A DNA stretch of 64,000 nt from Caenimonas sedimenti (GCF_007833165.1 NZ_VOBQ01000012.1:186001-250000); one strand, 5' to 3'; shown: positions 1 through 10,348, counted from the first letter of the stretch. Numbers and translations are program-made. The notes: a model not told the origin generated them from the letters alone.

Positions 1-1
1 C

Positions 2-301
2 AACAACGGTGGCTGGCAGTGGGCGGCCTCGTCCGGCTGTGATGCGCAGCCGTATTTCCGCATTTTCAACCCGGTGAGCCAGAGCGCGAAGTTCGACGCG
101 GACGGCAAATTCATCCTGCGCTACCTGCCGCAGCTGGCGAAACTGCCGAAGCCGCTGCTGCATGCGCCCTGGACGGCGCGGCCGGTGGACCTGGAGGCGG
201 CGGGCATCCGGCTGGGGCACGACTACCCGCTGCCGATCGTGGACCATGCGCAGGCGCGCGAGGTGACGCTGGCGCGTTACGCAGTGGTGAAGGGCAGGTA
301 G
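2..301 (+). CDS. phrB: Deoxyribodipyrimidine photolyase, C-terminal fragment
   Basis: The reading frame is open from the first bases of the window to a TAG at 299-301, so only about the last 99 residues are present. The start, antenna domain and most of the FAD domain lie upstream. The fragment has the photolyase/cryptochrome FAD-domain signature NNGGWQWAAS followed by GCDAQPYFRIFNP and KFD. It ends with the family's usual tail, including YLPQLAKL and the PLPIVDH segment. The family repairs cyclobutane pyrimidine dimers using blue light and FADH-. The gene converges on the chpA/pilL gene. The identity is firm from the motifs; the substrate class (CPD rather than 6-4) is inferred from similarity to class I enzymes. 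Confidence 0.93.
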   Translation, partial: NNGGWQWAASSGCDAQPYFRIFNPVSQSAKFDADGKFILRYLPQLAKLPKPLLHAPWTARPVDLEAAGIRLGHDYPLPIVDHAQAREVTLARYAVVKGR

Positions 302-312
302 GAGTCGGAAAG

Positions 313-344
313 TAGGCTGGGTCCGTTGCGCGGAACCCAGCCTA
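313..344. terminator. GC-rich inverted repeat between convergent genes (possible terminator or REP-like hairpin)
   Basis: TAGGCTGGGT (313-322) pairs perfectly with ACCCAGCCTA (335-344) around a 12-base loop that can add two more GC pairs. It fills most of the short gap between the converging phrB and chpA genes, so it could end transcription from either side. There is no T-run, so it is not a classical intrinsic terminator. Similar GGCTGGGT...ACCCAGCC hairpins recur between genes in many proteobacteria, so a REP-like repeat is the other reading. Confidence 0.5.
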
Positions 345-364
345 TGGCGCAGGGACGCGAGACC

Positions 365-3300
365 TCAAGCCGTCACAGCCTGCGTGCAGTAGTGCTTCAC
401 CAGGCTCAGCAGCTCTTCTTCCGAGTACGGCTTGCCCAGGTAGTTGTTGACGCCCAGTTCGCGCGCATGCTCACGGTGCTTCTCGGCGATGCGGGACGTG
501 ATCATCACGATCGGCAGGTCCTTCAGGCGCGCGTCGCCGCGAATGTTGCGGGCCAGGTCGAAGCCGTCCATGCGCGGCATTTCGATGTCGGAGAGCACGA
601 CCGAGGGCCGCTCGTCCGCGAGACGCTCCAGGGCCTGCAGGCCGTCGGCCGCGAGCGACACCCGATAGCCTTCGCGCTGCAGCAGGCGCTGCGTGACGCG
701 GCGCACGGTGATGGAATCGTCCACCACCAGCACCAGGGGGATCGCGGGGGCCGCCGCCATCACGTTCGCCGGCGTGGCCGACTGGCCACCGGCCTGCTCC
801 AGCATCTCCGGCTGGGCGCGGTCGGCGCTCAACTGGCGCGCGCGCTCCCCGTACACCTGCGTCAGGGCCACCGGGTTGTAGATCAGGACCACGGCGCCGG
901 ACGCCAGCACCGTCATGCCGGCCAGGCCGGGCAGGCGGGCCAGTTGCGGGCCGAGGTTCTTCACCACCACTTCCTGGTTGCCCAGCACTTCGTCGACGTG
1001 CACCGCGACACGCTGCGCGGCGCTTCGGAAGATCACGATGGGCACGGTCTTGCCCTGCGGCTCGACGGTGCGGGTCGACGACTGCAGCAGCGCGCCGGAC
1101 CAGAAGAACGGCAGCTGCTCGCCGCCGAACTCCAGGCTGCCGCTGTTGTACGCCTGCTCGACTTCCTTCTGCGTGGCGCGGCGCACCAGTTCGACCAGGT
1201 TGGCCGGCACGCCGATGGCGAGCTTGCCCGAACGGACCATCACCACCTGCGTCACCGCGGTCGTGAGGGGCAGCACCAGCTTGAAGCTGCTGCCCTGGCC
1301 GGCCTGCGTGCGCGTTTCGATCCGGCCGCCCAACGCGGCCACTTCCGAGCGCACCACGTCCATGCCGATGCCGCGGCCGGCGAGTTCGGTCACCTGCGTC
1401 GCGGTCGAGAAGCCCGGCAGGAAGATCAGGTTGGCGGCCTCGTCGTCCGAGATCTGCTGGTCGGGCGTGATCAGGCCCTGCTGCAGCGCCTTGTCGCGGA
1501 TGCGGCCCAGGTTGAGGCCGGCGCCGTCGTCCTGGAATTCGACCGAGACGTCGTTGCCTTCCTGGCGCACGTGGATGACGATGGTGCCGCTGGCGTCCTT
1601 GCCGGCGCCGGTGCGCACGTCGGGCACCTCGACACCGTGCGCCACGCAGTTGCGCAGCAAATGCTCGAACGCCGGCGTCATGCGGTCCAGCACGCCGCGG
1701 TCCATTTCGATCGAGCCGCCCAGGATGTCCAGCTTCACCTGCTTGGCGCTCTCCTTGGCCGCCAGCCGCACCACGCGGTACAGGCGGTCGGAGATGCCTT
1801 CGAACTCCACCATGCGCGTGCGCAGCAGGTCGCGCTGCAACTCGCGGGTCTGGCGGGCCTGGGCGATCAGGTCGTCTTCGGTCGCTTCCACCACGCGCTG
1901 GATGTTGCGCTGCACGGTGGCGACGTCGTTCACCGACTCCGCCATCATGCGCGTGAGTTCCTGCACGCGCGTGAAACGGTCGAACTCCAGCGGATCGAAC
2001 CCGGACGCCGTGTCCTTGGCCTGGGCCATGCGGGACTGCATCTGGGATTCGGCCTGCACCTCGATGTCGCGCAGCTGGCCGCGCAGGCGGTCGAGGTTCC
2101 CCGTGAGGTCGCCGAGCGAGCCGCGCAGCTGCCGCAGCTCGGCCTCGAGGCGCGAACGCGTGATCATCACCTCGCCGGCCTGGTTGACCAGGCGGTCCAT
2201 CAGCTGCGAGCGCACGCGCACGGTCTGGTTGGCGGCTTGGCGCGCAGCGGTGACCGACGTCGTCGTCGGCATCGCGATCGCGGTGCGCGCGGCCGGCGCG
2301 AGCATCTTGCGGGCCTCGACCGGCTGCGCCGCTTCGACAGGGGCGACGGGCTCGAATGCGGTCGCGTCCGGCACGGGCTGTTCGATGAGCGGCTGCGCTT
2401 CGGCCATGGGCGCGAACGCGTCCGGCGCCGACGCCTGGAGTTCGGCCGGCGCGGAATCGGCCACCGCCGCCGGCGCTTCGGACGGCGCGAAACCGCCGGT
2501 GGCGCGCAGCGTGTCGAAGCGCGCCTGCATGTTGTCGAAGCGGTGCAGCAGGGCCTCGATGTCGGCGCTGTTGATGCCTTCGTGGCCGAGGTATTCGACT
2601 TCGGATTCCAGGCGGTGCGCCAGCTCACCGAGGCGCAGGGCGCCAGCCAGGCGGGCGCTGCCCTTGAGCGTGTGCAGGGCGCGCAGCACCTGGTCGCGCG
2701 GATCGCGGTGGCCCGGCTGTGCCGCCCACTGGCGCAACGCGCTGCCGAGGGCCGGCATCAAGTCGGCAGCCTCTTCCTCGAAGATCGGGAACAGGTCGGG
2801 GTCGATCGCGTCGACGACGTCGAGGTCGTCTTCGTTCTCGTCGCGTTGGGCGGCTTGCGCGGCAACGGGTTGCGCGACCGGGGCTTGCACCGGCGCAGGC
2901 GGTACGAAGGCCGGCGGCTCGAAGACGGGCTGCTGGAAGACCGGCTGCTCGAAAACAGGCTGCGCAGGTGCGGGCTGGGGCGCGGCCACTGCCACCGGCG
3001 GCGGCGCCTGCACCGGGGCGGGCGCGCCCCACTGCGAATCCATCTCGTCGTCCGCGCCGGCGGTTTCCGGATCGGAACGCGGCGGAATGTCGAGGTCCTG
3101 CAGGGCCTGCAGGCCCAGCGCGACGCGCGGATCGGCGTCTTTCAGGAAGCCGGCCGCGAACTGGTGCAGCAGCCGCCGCACTTCCTCGGCGGCATCGGTG
3201 AAAGCCTGCACGTGCTGCGGCGTGGTGTACGCCAGCCCCTGCGCCCGCTGCAACTGGCCTTCGAGCGCACGCGCGATGTCGGAGAGGGCATTGAAGCCGA

Positions 3301-6300
3301 CCGTGGCCGAGCTGCCCGCCAGGGCGTGCGCCAGGCCCACCGTGGAGTCGGGCACCGGCCGGTTCGCCTCGAGCGCCCATTCGCTGACTTCCGTGGCGAG
3401 CCGCCGCGACCATTCGTCGGCCTCATTGAGGTAGACGTTGTAGAGCGGGATGCCGATGCGCAGGCTGCCGATCACCTTGGTCTGCTCGTCGCGCGCCATC
3501 GCGGCGTCCGGCTCCGGCTCGGCGATGGGCTCGAACCCGGCCAGCGGGATTTCCAGCGGAGCCTCGGGCGCAACCTCGGCCGGCAGCTCGATCGCCGGCA
3601 ATTCCGGCACCTCGAAGGCCGGGGGCAGTTCAGCGACCGGCTCCGGCACCGCTTCAAGCGGCGCTGGTCCGGAGACGGAGGCGAGACTGCCGAAGTCGAT
3701 GCCGGAGACTTCCAACGGCACTTCGGGCAGGGCCTGCGGCTGGGCGGCCGGTTCGGGCAGGATGATCGTCGAGCCGAGATCCATCTCGAACTCGGGCGGC
3801 AGCGCGCCGGCGGGAAGCTCCGAAACTTCCGGCGGCTCGCCGCGGATCACATGCGTGACATTGAAGTTGACCTGCTCGGGGACCGGCGCATCGAACGCGG
3901 GCAGCGGTTCGACGGTTTCGGGCAGCGGCGCAGGAGCCTCGACATCGACCGGGAGCTCGAAGGCGGCCTCGACAGCCACCGGCGGGAACGGGTCGGCCGC
4001 CACGGGATCGGCCGGGACTGCATCGAACGCGGGCAGTTGCGCCTCGGCCTCGATCGCCGCGGCGGGCGGGGCGACAGGCTCGGCCAGCGGCACCGGAACT
4101 TCGGCCACGACCTCCGCGGGTGCGGCGGGTGCTTCGGCAGCGCCAGCGCCGGGCAGCAGGAAAGGCAGCAGCTTCTGTTCGCTGCGGAAAGCCTCTGCCG
4201 GTGTGCGGAACATGCCGGCCTTCCAGGCCGAATCGTTGTTCTTCGAGATGTCCTCGACCCAGCGGCCGAAGCCTTCCATGGCCTGCGCCGACAAGGTACG
4301 CAGGTCTTCGGTGGAAGGTTTCTGCTCGGCCAGCCAGCCGTTGAGCACCTGTTCCATCGACCAGGCGGCCTCGCCGAACTCGGTGAGCCCGACCATGCGC
4401 GAGCTGCCCTTGAGGGTGTGGAAAGCCCGGCGCAGGGTGGTCAACTCGGAGATGTTGCCGGAGTCGCCATGCAGCGCCTGGACCGCGGCCAGCCCGTTGC
4501 CGACCACTTCGCGCGCTTCCTCCAGGAAGATGTCGCGCAGTTCCTGTTCGCCGTCGTCCTCGTCGTCCGAGGCCAGCGCCACGGGTGCCGGGGCCGGTGC
4601 CGGCGGAGGCGCCGGCGCTTTCATCGTGGCGGCCAGGTGTTGCAGCGCCACCGTGGCGGCGCCTTCGTCCTGCGCCGACACCGCCGCGGAAGCCTCCCGC
4701 GCCGCACTGGCGACGCCGGTGTTGTCCGCCAGGACCGCGTGGGCCGCCAGGGTGTCGAGGCGGGGACCGAGTTCGCCCATGCCGGACTCGCCGGCTTCGG
4801 TGACGACGTCGTGCACTTCCTGCGAGAGCGGCGCTTCCGGCGCGGCCTCTTCCTCGGCGACACGGCCCATCAGCGGCCGCAGCTCGCCGCGCGCCTCGTC
4901 GTAGACGAACAGCTTCTTGGCGAGCGACGGCTGGTAATTCAGCATGTCGATCAGGAAGCCCAACGCGCCCAGGTTGTTGCCCAGCTTGTCGTAGGTGCCG
5001 TTGGCGCGCGCGTCTTCGTCGCTGATCATCCCGGCGACGATGGATTCGACCGTGTCGCGCATGTGCAGGATGGCTTGCGAGGCCTGGTCGAGGCCCAGCA
5101 CCGAGATCACGCCGCGCATCTGCGCCAGGAAGCCGGGGGCGCCGCGCAACTGCGTGCGGTCGGACGGGTCGCGGAAGAACTGGTCGAGCACCTTTTCGAG
5201 CTCGCTCAGGGTCCCGCGCAATTCGCCCACCACGCTGCCCATGGTCTGGCGGTCGCTCACGCGCCGGTACAACTCTTCGACCCAGTGCTCCAGCGGTTCC
5301 GGCGGATTGCCGCCGAGGACCCGGGTCAATCGTTCGGCCAGGCGCTGCGTGCGTTCAGCCAGCTGCGCATCGTTGGGATCCAGATCCTGGAAGGCCGCTT
5401 CGAGGTACAGGACGGACGTGGCGACTTCCATCGCCAGCTCGGCGCCCGGCGGGCGTCCGGCGCGCACCAGGAAATCGATCGCCTGCATGAGCGATTCCGC
5501 CAGCTTGCCGCTGGGCGGGTACAGCTTGACGAGCGCGTCGCACACCAGCTGGAACTGGTCGTGGATGCCCTTCAGCTTGTTGGCGTCGCCGCCGGACAGC
5601 GCCGACCAGGTTTCCTTGGCAGCGGTGATGCGCTTGCGCGCCTGGGCGAGCAGGATGGGATCGAAACGGCCGAAGGGGCTGACCGAATAGTCGACCGGCT
5701 TGCCTTTGTTCAGGTTGTACGCCTGCCGCACGGCCGACAGCGCGGGTGCCTGCGCCGGATTGGGCGGCACGGCCTGGGAGCAGAAGAAGACGAGGTCCTG
5801 CGCGAGGCGGTCGGACACGCCGAGTTCGCCCTTGGCCAGCGACGCGTACTGCAGCAGCACGCGCGAGGCGGCGCGCTTCACGTAGATGTCGGAGGGCAGC
5901 AAGCCCAGGCCCACGGCCTCGAAATAGCCGGCCGCCACCTTCCAGAAGACCTTGGGCTGGCGCGCCGTCTGCGCGGCCGCCAGGCCGAGGGCAGCCTGCG
6001 TGAGTTCGCGCCCCGCCGCGGCGTCCGCCGTCTTGACGATCTTGAGCACCGACTGGTCGAGCCGGGAGCGCACGGAGGTCTCGTAGTTCAGCGGCGCGGC
6101 TTCGGGCGACTGGGGCTCGTTCCAGCGCCAGTCGAACGCCCACAGGTCGGCCGGGTGGATGCGGTCGGCGCCGCAGATCTCCTGGACGTCCTTGTATTGC
6201 GGGAACAGGCTGAGCGGCGAGACGGCCTTGCCGCCCAGCAGCGCTTCGAGGTATTCGGTCAGCGCGAAGCCGCCGCGTTCCACCTTGGAAGCCGCAGCTT

Positions 6301-6610
6301 CGGTGCAGAGCTCCGGCCGCTCGACGAACTTCTGGGCGGCCGCCTCCATGGTGCGCAGCATGTGGGCCGGGGCGCCGAGCCCCACCATTTCGAGCGCGCC
6401 GACCGCCTGGTGCATGTGCTGGCGCGCGATGCGCAGCTGGCCGGTGTCGATGGACGCCATGTCCTCGCCGCGCGCCTGGGCGGCGTCGCGCACGAAACGG
6501 CGCAGCGCGGACGAAGCGGATTCGAGCGACTTGCGCAGTTCATCCAGCACCCAGGCCAACGGCCCCAGGTCGTTGGTGGCGCCTTCCTGGTCTTGGGCGG
6601 TGGCTTGCAT
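365..6610 (-). CDS. pilL: Type IV pilus chemosensory hybrid histidine kinase ChpA/PilL
   Basis: A 2081-residue CheA-type hybrid kinase that would phosphorylate PilG and PilH to control pilus-dependent twitching and surface responses. The N-terminus resembles a degenerate Hpt helical bundle. Hpt sites are visible as HTLKGSSRMVG near residue 730 and HTLKGSARLAG near 1312, with a weaker HALAGSSATVG near 1098. Long Pro/Ala/Glu-rich linkers separate them. Then come the CheA dimerisation helices, a HATPase (RNCVAHG near 1655, DDGAGLN, GRGIGMDVV near 1748), a CheW-like domain and a C-terminal receiver with LSDIEMPRMDG (Asp near 2008) and a LGKPY lysine. It is the last gene of the rubredoxin-pilGHIJ operon, 6 bp after pilJ. 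Variable Hpt number is normal for ChpA proteins. Confidence 0.95.
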   Translation of the reverse strand: MQATAQDQEGATNDLGPLAWVLDELRKSLESASSALRRFVRDAAQARGEDMASIDTGQLRIARQHMHQAVGALEMVGLGAPAHMLRTMEAAAQKFVERPELCTEAAASKVERGGFALTEYLEALLGGKAVSPLSLFPQYKDVQEICGADRIHPADLWAFDWRWNEPQSPEAAPLNYETSVRSRLDQSVLKIVKTADAAAGRELTQAALGLAAAQTARQPKVFWKVAAGYFEAVGLGLLPSDIYVKRAASRVLLQYASLAKGELGVSDRLAQDLVFFCSQAVPPNPAQAPALSAVRQAYNLNKGKPVDYSVSPFGRFDPILLAQARKRITAAKETWSALSGGDANKLKGIHDQFQLVCDALVKLYPPSGKLAESLMQAIDFLVRAGRPPGAELAMEVATSVLYLEAAFQDLDPNDAQLAERTQRLAERLTRVLGGNPPEPLEHWVEELYRRVSDRQTMGSVVGELRGTLSELEKVLDQFFRDPSDRTQLRGAPGFLAQMRGVISVLGLDQASQAILHMRDTVESIVAGMISDEDARANGTYDKLGNNLGALGFLIDMLNYQPSLAKKLFVYDEARGELRPLMGRVAEEEAAPEAPLSQEVHDVVTEAGESGMGELGPRLDTLAAHAVLADNTGVASAAREASAAVSAQDEGAATVALQHLAATMKAPAPPPAPAPAPVALASDDEDDGEQELRDIFLEEAREVVGNGLAAVQALHGDSGNISELTTLRRAFHTLKGSSRMVGLTEFGEAAWSMEQVLNGWLAEQKPSTEDLRTLSAQAMEGFGRWVEDISKNNDSAWKAGMFRTPAEAFRSEQKLLPFLLPGAGAAEAPAAPAEVVAEVPVPLAEPVAPPAAAIEAEAQLPAFDAVPADPVAADPFPPVAVEAAFELPVDVEAPAPLPETVEPLPAFDAPVPEQVNFNVTHVIRGEPPEVSELPAGALPPEFEMDLGSTIILPEPAAQPQALPEVPLEVSGIDFGSLASVSGPAPLEAVPEPVAELPPAFEVPELPAIELPAEVAPEAPLEIPLAGFEPIAEPEPDAAMARDEQTKVIGSLRIGIPLYNVYLNEADEWSRRLATEVSEWALEANRPVPDSTVGLAHALAGSSATVGFNALSDIARALEGQLQRAQGLAYTTPQHVQAFTDAAEEVRRLLHQFAAGFLKDADPRVALGLQALQDLDIPPRSDPETAGADDEMDSQWGAPAPVQAPPPVAVAAPQPAPAQPVFEQPVFQQPVFEPPAFVPPAPVQAPVAQPVAAQAAQRDENEDDLDVVDAIDPDLFPIFEEEAADLMPALGSALRQWAAQPGHRDPRDQVLRALHTLKGSARLAGALRLGELAHRLESEVEYLGHEGINSADIEALLHRFDNMQARFDTLRATGGFAPSEAPAAVADSAPAELQASAPDAFAPMAEAQPLIEQPVPDATAFEPVAPVEAAQPVEARKMLAPAARTAIAMPTTTSVTAARQAANQTVRVRSQLMDRLVNQAGEVMITRSRLEAELRQLRGSLGDLTGNLDRLRGQLRDIEVQAESQMQSRMAQAKDTASGFDPLEFDRFTRVQELTRMMAESVNDVATVQRNIQRVVEATEDDLIAQARQTRELQRDLLRTRMVEFEGISDRLYRVVRLAAKESAKQVKLDILGGSIEMDRGVLDRMTPAFEHLLRNCVAHGVEVPDVRTGAGKDASGTIVIHVRQEGNDVSVEFQDDGAGLNLGRIRDKALQQGLITPDQQISDDEAANLIFLPGFSTATQVTELAGRGIGMDVVRSEVAALGGRIETRTQAGQGSSFKLVLPLTTAVTQVVMVRSGKLAIGVPANLVELVRRATQKEVEQAYNSGSLEFGGEQLPFFWSGALLQSSTRTVEPQGKTVPIVIFRSAAQRVAVHVDEVLGNQEVVVKNLGPQLARLPGLAGMTVLASGAVVLIYNPVALTQVYGERARQLSADRAQPEMLEQAGGQSATPANVMAAAPAIPLVLVVDDSITVRRVTQRLLQREGYRVSLAADGLQALERLADERPSVVLSDIEMPRMDGFDLARNIRGDARLKDLPIVMITSRIAEKHREHARELGVNNYLGKPYSEEELLSLVKHYCTQAVTA

Positions 6611-6616
6611 CGTGAA

Positions 6617-8893
6617 TTACGCGATCTTGAACCGCGACACCGACTGCCGCAGTTCCTCTGCCATGCGGGTCAGTTCGCGCACCTGCTGCGCCGTCGAGCG
6701 GGTGCCTTCACCCGTCTGTTCCGTCACCGCGAAAATGTGCTGGATGTTGCCGGCCACGATGTTGGCCGATTCGGCTTCCTTGGACGTGGAGGTCGAGATC
6801 TGCTCAATCAGGTCGGCGAGGCGGCGTGACACCTGGTCGATCTCGGTCAGCGCGGTACCCGCGTTGTCGGACAGCTTGGCCCCCTCCACCACACCCTGCG
6901 TGGAGCGCTCCATGGCGGCCACCGCGTCCTGCGTGTCGGTCTGAATGGCCTTCACCAGGGCCGAAATCTGGCGCGTGGCGTCCGCGGAGCGTTCGGCCAG
7001 CCGCTGCACTTCTTCCGCCACCACCGAGAAGCCTCGTCCGGCTTCACCGGCGGAGGCCGCCTGGATGGCTGCGTTGAGCGCCAGCACGTTCGTCTGTTCG
7101 GTAATGTCGGAAATCAGTTCGGTGATTTCACCGATCTCCTGGGACGATTCGCCCAGCCGCTTGATCCGCTTGGAGGTTTCCTGGATCTGGTCGCGGATGG
7201 CGTTCATGCCGCCGATGGCGTTCTGCACCGCCGCGAGGCCCGACTCGGCGGCCTTCAGCGATTGCTGGGCCACCTTGGCCGACTCCTGCGCCTGGCCGGA
7301 CACCGTGTTGATTCGACCCGCCATGTCGAGCACCGACTGGCCGGTTTCGCGAATCTCGCGCAGCTGCTCGGTGGAGGCTGCCAGCAGTTCGGTGGACGTG
7401 CTTTCCACCTGCGCCGTCGTCTGCGCGACCTTCGTGGCCGTGGATTGCACCGCGCCCACCAGCTGCCGCAGTTCTTCCACCGTGTAGTTCACCGAGTCGG
7501 CGATGGCGCCCGTGATGTCCTCGGTCACGGTGGCTTCCTGCGTCAAATCGCCTTCAGCGACCGACTGCAGTTCGTTCATCAAACGCAAAATGGCCGCCTG
7601 GTTGGCGTCGTTCACGCGCTTGGCTTCCTGCTCCTGGCGCTCGGCTTCCTGCCTTTGCGATTCCGCGCGCTCCTGGCGCTTGCGGCTGTCCTGCAGCTGC
7701 ACGAAGGCGAGGCCGATGGCGCAGAGGATGGCGAAGATCGCCGAGACGCCGAGGGCCGTCAGCGCGCCGGCGCCGAGGCCGGTCTGGGCGGACAGCTTGC
7801 CCTGCAGCTCTTCCAGCGAGCGGCGCAGCGGTTCGCTGTCCTGAATGATCGCGGCCTGCGCTTCGCGCGCGGACACCAGGCCCTGCAGGTTGCCCAGGAT
7901 GGCGCCGGCCTGCGTGCGGGTCTGTTCGTAGAGCTTCATCAGCGCGTCGAGGCGCTCGCGGGTCTGTTCGTCCTTGGAGCCGGCCAGGCGCAGCTCGGGG
8001 CTGCCATCGAGCAGGCCCTGCGCGATTTCCTTGAACGAGTTCAAGTCCTTGCCGAGCAGGAACACGGCCTCGGGCGACACGCCTTCCATCGTCAGGAATT
8101 CGTTGGCCGATTTACCGATGCGCTGGGTCAGCATCACGAGCTGGCCGGCCGCGGAGATTTCGGCGGGCGGCGCGTTCTGCTGCAGCTTGAGCGACGACAC
8201 CGTCTCGGCGATTTCCAGCAGGTCGGACGACTGGCGGTTGATGGTGCGCAGGGCGTTGCCCACCTGCGTCAGGATCTTCTGCTGGCCCATGACGGTGCCG
8301 GCGTTCTTCTCGGCGCGCTCCATGAGCGGGGTGATCTTGTCGATGTCTTCCTGCAGTTCGGCCGACACGCCGTCGAGGCGCAGTGCCGTATCGCCGGCCT
8401 TCAGCCCGCGCACCGTCTTGGCCAGCACGTCGGCGCTTTCCTTCACGTCCGGGAACGCCTGCGCGCTGCCGATCAGGGCCTGCGACACCGACTTCGCGAG
8501 GCGTTGCGACTGCATCAGCGAGTTACCGGTACCGGCCACCTGCTGGGCGACCTTGTCGGCCTGGTTCACCGCGAAGATGGCCACCGAGCCCAGCACCATC
8601 AGCGACATGGCCAGCAAGGTGAACAGGATGCGCTGGTGGGTGACGATGGAGCGGCGGCCCAGCAACGGGACCGCGATCAGTTCGGCCTCATCGACCGCGT
8701 CCATCCCGAGGGAATCGTCCTCGCTGTCGGGGCCGCCATGCGCCTCGATGCCCTGCGTGCTGCCGGCCTCGATGGAGCCGGTGTTGTTCGGATCCGGCAT
8801 GTCGGGGCCGAGGCTCAGCCCGGCCGGCGCGGTGTCTTCGCTATCGGAGCGCTTCTTCGCAAAGATGTTTTTCAGGGAGTCAACGACGGACAT
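6617..8893 (-). CDS. pilJ: Type IV pilus methyl-accepting chemotaxis protein PilJ
   Basis: A 758-residue membrane chemoreceptor of the pilus Chp system. The start ATG at 8893 ([16 protein letters not shown]) has a CGGAAGG ribosome site upstream; a longer open frame exists but overlaps pilI. An N-terminal cytoplasmic stretch of about 90 residues precedes TM1 ([19 protein letters not shown]). A periplasmic PilJ-type sensor region follows, then TM2 ([20 protein letters not shown]) and a Gln/Glu-rich coiled-coil linker. The MCP signalling domain has the conserved hairpin tip around [18 protein letters not shown]. The gene lies between pilI (CheW) and chpA (CheA), which fits a receptor-coupler-kinase array. 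Confidence 0.96.
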   Translation of the reverse strand: MSVVDSLKNIFAKKRSDSEDTAPAGLSLGPDMPDPNNTGSIEAGSTQGIEAHGGPDSEDDSLGMDAVDEAELIAVPLLGRRSIVTHQRILFTLLAMSLMVLGSVAIFAVNQADKVAQQVAGTGNSLMQSQRLAKSVSQALIGSAQAFPDVKESADVLAKTVRGLKAGDTALRLDGVSAELQEDIDKITPLMERAEKNAGTVMGQQKILTQVGNALRTINRQSSDLLEIAETVSSLKLQQNAPPAEISAAGQLVMLTQRIGKSANEFLTMEGVSPEAVFLLGKDLNSFKEIAQGLLDGSPELRLAGSKDEQTRERLDALMKLYEQTRTQAGAILGNLQGLVSAREAQAAIIQDSEPLRRSLEELQGKLSAQTGLGAGALTALGVSAIFAILCAIGLAFVQLQDSRKRQERAESQRQEAERQEQEAKRVNDANQAAILRLMNELQSVAEGDLTQEATVTEDITGAIADSVNYTVEELRQLVGAVQSTATKVAQTTAQVESTSTELLAASTEQLREIRETGQSVLDMAGRINTVSGQAQESAKVAQQSLKAAESGLAAVQNAIGGMNAIRDQIQETSKRIKRLGESSQEIGEITELISDITEQTNVLALNAAIQAASAGEAGRGFSVVAEEVQRLAERSADATRQISALVKAIQTDTQDAVAAMERSTQGVVEGAKLSDNAGTALTEIDQVSRRLADLIEQISTSTSKEAESANIVAGNIQHIFAVTEQTGEGTRSTAQQVRELTRMAEELRQSVSRFKIA

Positions 8894-8922
8894 GATTCGA
8901 GCCTTCCGGGGACGGGGTACTG

Positions 8923-9453
8923 CTAAGCGCTGATGCTCAAGAACTGGGGTTGCTGCGACAGCGCCTGCAGGTTGATTTCCTGCCAGTGCGTGCCGTCGGC
9001 TTCGCTGTAGGCGCTGCCGAAGTAGTCGGGGGAGCCCGGGGGGGCTTCGGTGGAGGCGGTGAAGGCTTCCAGGCTGCGCAGGCCTGCCAGGCGGTCGATC
9101 AGCAGGGCGCAGTTGATTTCGAGGAGTGCGTTCAGCGCGACCAGCCGAGATTCGGCGCGCAGGGCGTCCGAACGCTGCTGCGGCGCCTTGCCGGCGACGT
9201 AGCTGGCGAGGTCGACCACGCCGAACAGGCCCCCGCGCAGGTTGGCCACGCCCAGGAACCATTCCTGGGTGTACGGCACGGGCTGGGTGGCGGCATAGGG
9301 GAAGATCTCGCCCGCCTGCGTGAGCGGGAAGAGGTACTTCTTGCCGGCGGACTCGACCGCGAGCCAGGCCGCCTGGACGCCCTCGGTGCGGGCCGCCTGG
9401 AGCCGGCTCGCGAGCCGGCTTTGCAATTCGCGGAGGGCTTCGCGGTTGGCCAT
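8923..9453 (-). CDS. pilI: Chemotaxis coupling protein PilI (CheW domain)
   Basis: A 176-residue CheW-like adaptor expected to couple PilJ to the ChpA kinase. The single CheW domain covers roughly residues 25-170. It includes [13 protein letters not shown], the strand [20 protein letters not shown] and a central hydrophobic segment [16 protein letters not shown]. The stop is a TAG at 8923-8925, 29 bp before pilJ. The start ATG at 9453 lies 47 bp after pilH. Position in the pilGHIJ operon makes the PilI assignment firm. Confidence 0.94.
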   Translation of the reverse strand: MANREALRELQSRLASRLQAARTEGVQAAWLAVESAGKKYLFPLTQAGEIFPYAATQPVPYTQEWFLGVANLRGGLFGVVDLASYVAGKAPQQRSDALRAESRLVALNALLEINCALLIDRLAGLRSLEAFTASTEAPPGSPDYFGSAYSEADGTHWQEINLQALSQQPQFLSISA

Positions 9454-9500
9454 GGCTTTTTGGATCTACTGCGGCGTGCTGTGGATGGGTGACGCCGGCT

Positions 9501-9866
9501 TCAACCCAGGGCCTTGATCTTGGCCATGAGTTCGTCGGCGTCCACCGGTTTGGTGATGTAGTCGCGCGCGCCCTGCCGCATGCCCCAGACCCGGTCGGTT
9601 TCCTGGTTCTTGCTCGTGCACATGATGATCGGCACGTCGGCGTAAAGGGGGTCGCGCGTGATGGCGCGGGTGAGCTGGAAGCCGTTCTGGCCGGGCATCA
9701 CGACGTCCATCAGGATCAGGTCGGGCTTCTCCTCGCCGAGCCGGCGGAAGGCATCTTCGGCGCTTTCGGCGGTGCGCACCGCGAAGCCGTTCTTCTGCAG
9801 CAGGTCGGTCATGAACATCAGTTCGGTCTTCGAATCGTCCACAACGAGCACTTTTCGGATGGCCAT
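9501..9866 (-). CDS. pilH: Twitching motility response regulator PilH
   Basis: A 121-residue stand-alone receiver (CheY-like). The acidic pocket DD follows VLVV, the phospho-acceptor Asp sits in [13 protein letters not shown], and CTS and [10 protein letters not shown] supply the Thr/Ser and Lys positions. There is no output domain. In the Chp system PilH opposes or modulates PilG signalling to pilus retraction. It lies 15 bp after pilG and just before pilI. The order G-H-I and the two single-domain receivers allow the PilH/PilG assignment. Confidence 0.94.
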   Translation of the reverse strand: MAIRKVLVVDDSKTELMFMTDLLQKNGFAVRTAESAEDAFRRLGEEKPDLILMDVVMPGQNGFQLTRAITRDPLYADVPIIMCTSKNQETDRVWGMRQGARDYITKPVDADELMAKIKALG

Positions 9867-9881
9867 GGCACATCTCTCCTT

Positions 9882-10262
9882 TTATTTCGCGGTCCCGAAC
9901 TGCTGCACGGTCTGCAGCAGCTGGTCCTTGGTGAATGGCTTGGTCAGGTAGTCCTCGGAGCCGACCATGCGCCCGCGCGCCTTGTCGAACACGCCGTCCT
10001 TGGACGAGAGCATGACGACCGGCACCGAGGAAAACTTGGCGTTGCGCTTGATGATCGCGCAGGTCTGGTAACCGTCGAGCCGCGGCATCAGGATGTCGCA
10101 GAAGATCAGGTTGGGCTGGTAGTCGTTGACCTTGGCGAGGGCATCGAATCCGTCCTCGGCCAGCATCACCTCGTGGCCGCCTTGCTTCAGGAAGATCTCC
10201 GCGCTGCGCCGGATGGTGTTGCTGTCATCGATCACCAGCACCTTCAATCCCGAAGTGCTCAC
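9882..10262 (-). CDS. pilG: Twitching motility response regulator PilG
   Basis: A 126-residue stand-alone receiver. VLVIDDSNTIRRSAEIFLKQ is characteristic of PilG, and the acceptor Asp is in LIFCDILMPRLDGYQTC, with MLSSKDG and LTKPF completing the active site. The start is GTG at 10262, with GAGGAG about nine bases upstream. It is the first pilus gene of the operon, 86 bp after the rubredoxin gene. In Pseudomonas the PilG orthologue promotes pilus extension and cAMP signalling; the same role here is inference from the family. Confidence 0.94.
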   Translation of the reverse strand: MSTSGLKVLVIDDSNTIRRSAEIFLKQGGHEVMLAEDGFDALAKVNDYQPNLIFCDILMPRLDGYQTCAIIKRNAKFSSVPVVMLSSKDGVFDKARGRMVGSEDYLTKPFTKDQLLQTVQQFGTAK

Positions 10263-10348
10263 TTGACGCTGCTCCTCATTTGTAACTGCCTGGAAAGGGG
10301 CGGCGGCTCACCCATCTGTAACAACGCCGCTTCTGCGCTCCGATCCAT

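Noticed and set aside
326..6829. A 2167-codon open frame on the plus strand opposite chpA
   Set aside because: It is extremely rich in Arg, His, Gly and Gln with no domain, and lies antisense to a protein with clear Hpt, kinase and receiver motifs. Long antisense frames are expected in high-GC DNA.
6617..9262. PilJ extended to an 881-residue frame starting at 9262
   Set aside because: The extra N-terminus overlaps most of pilI in another frame and is Arg/Gly/Pro-rich. The ATG at 8893 has a good ribosome site and begins a PilJ-like protein.
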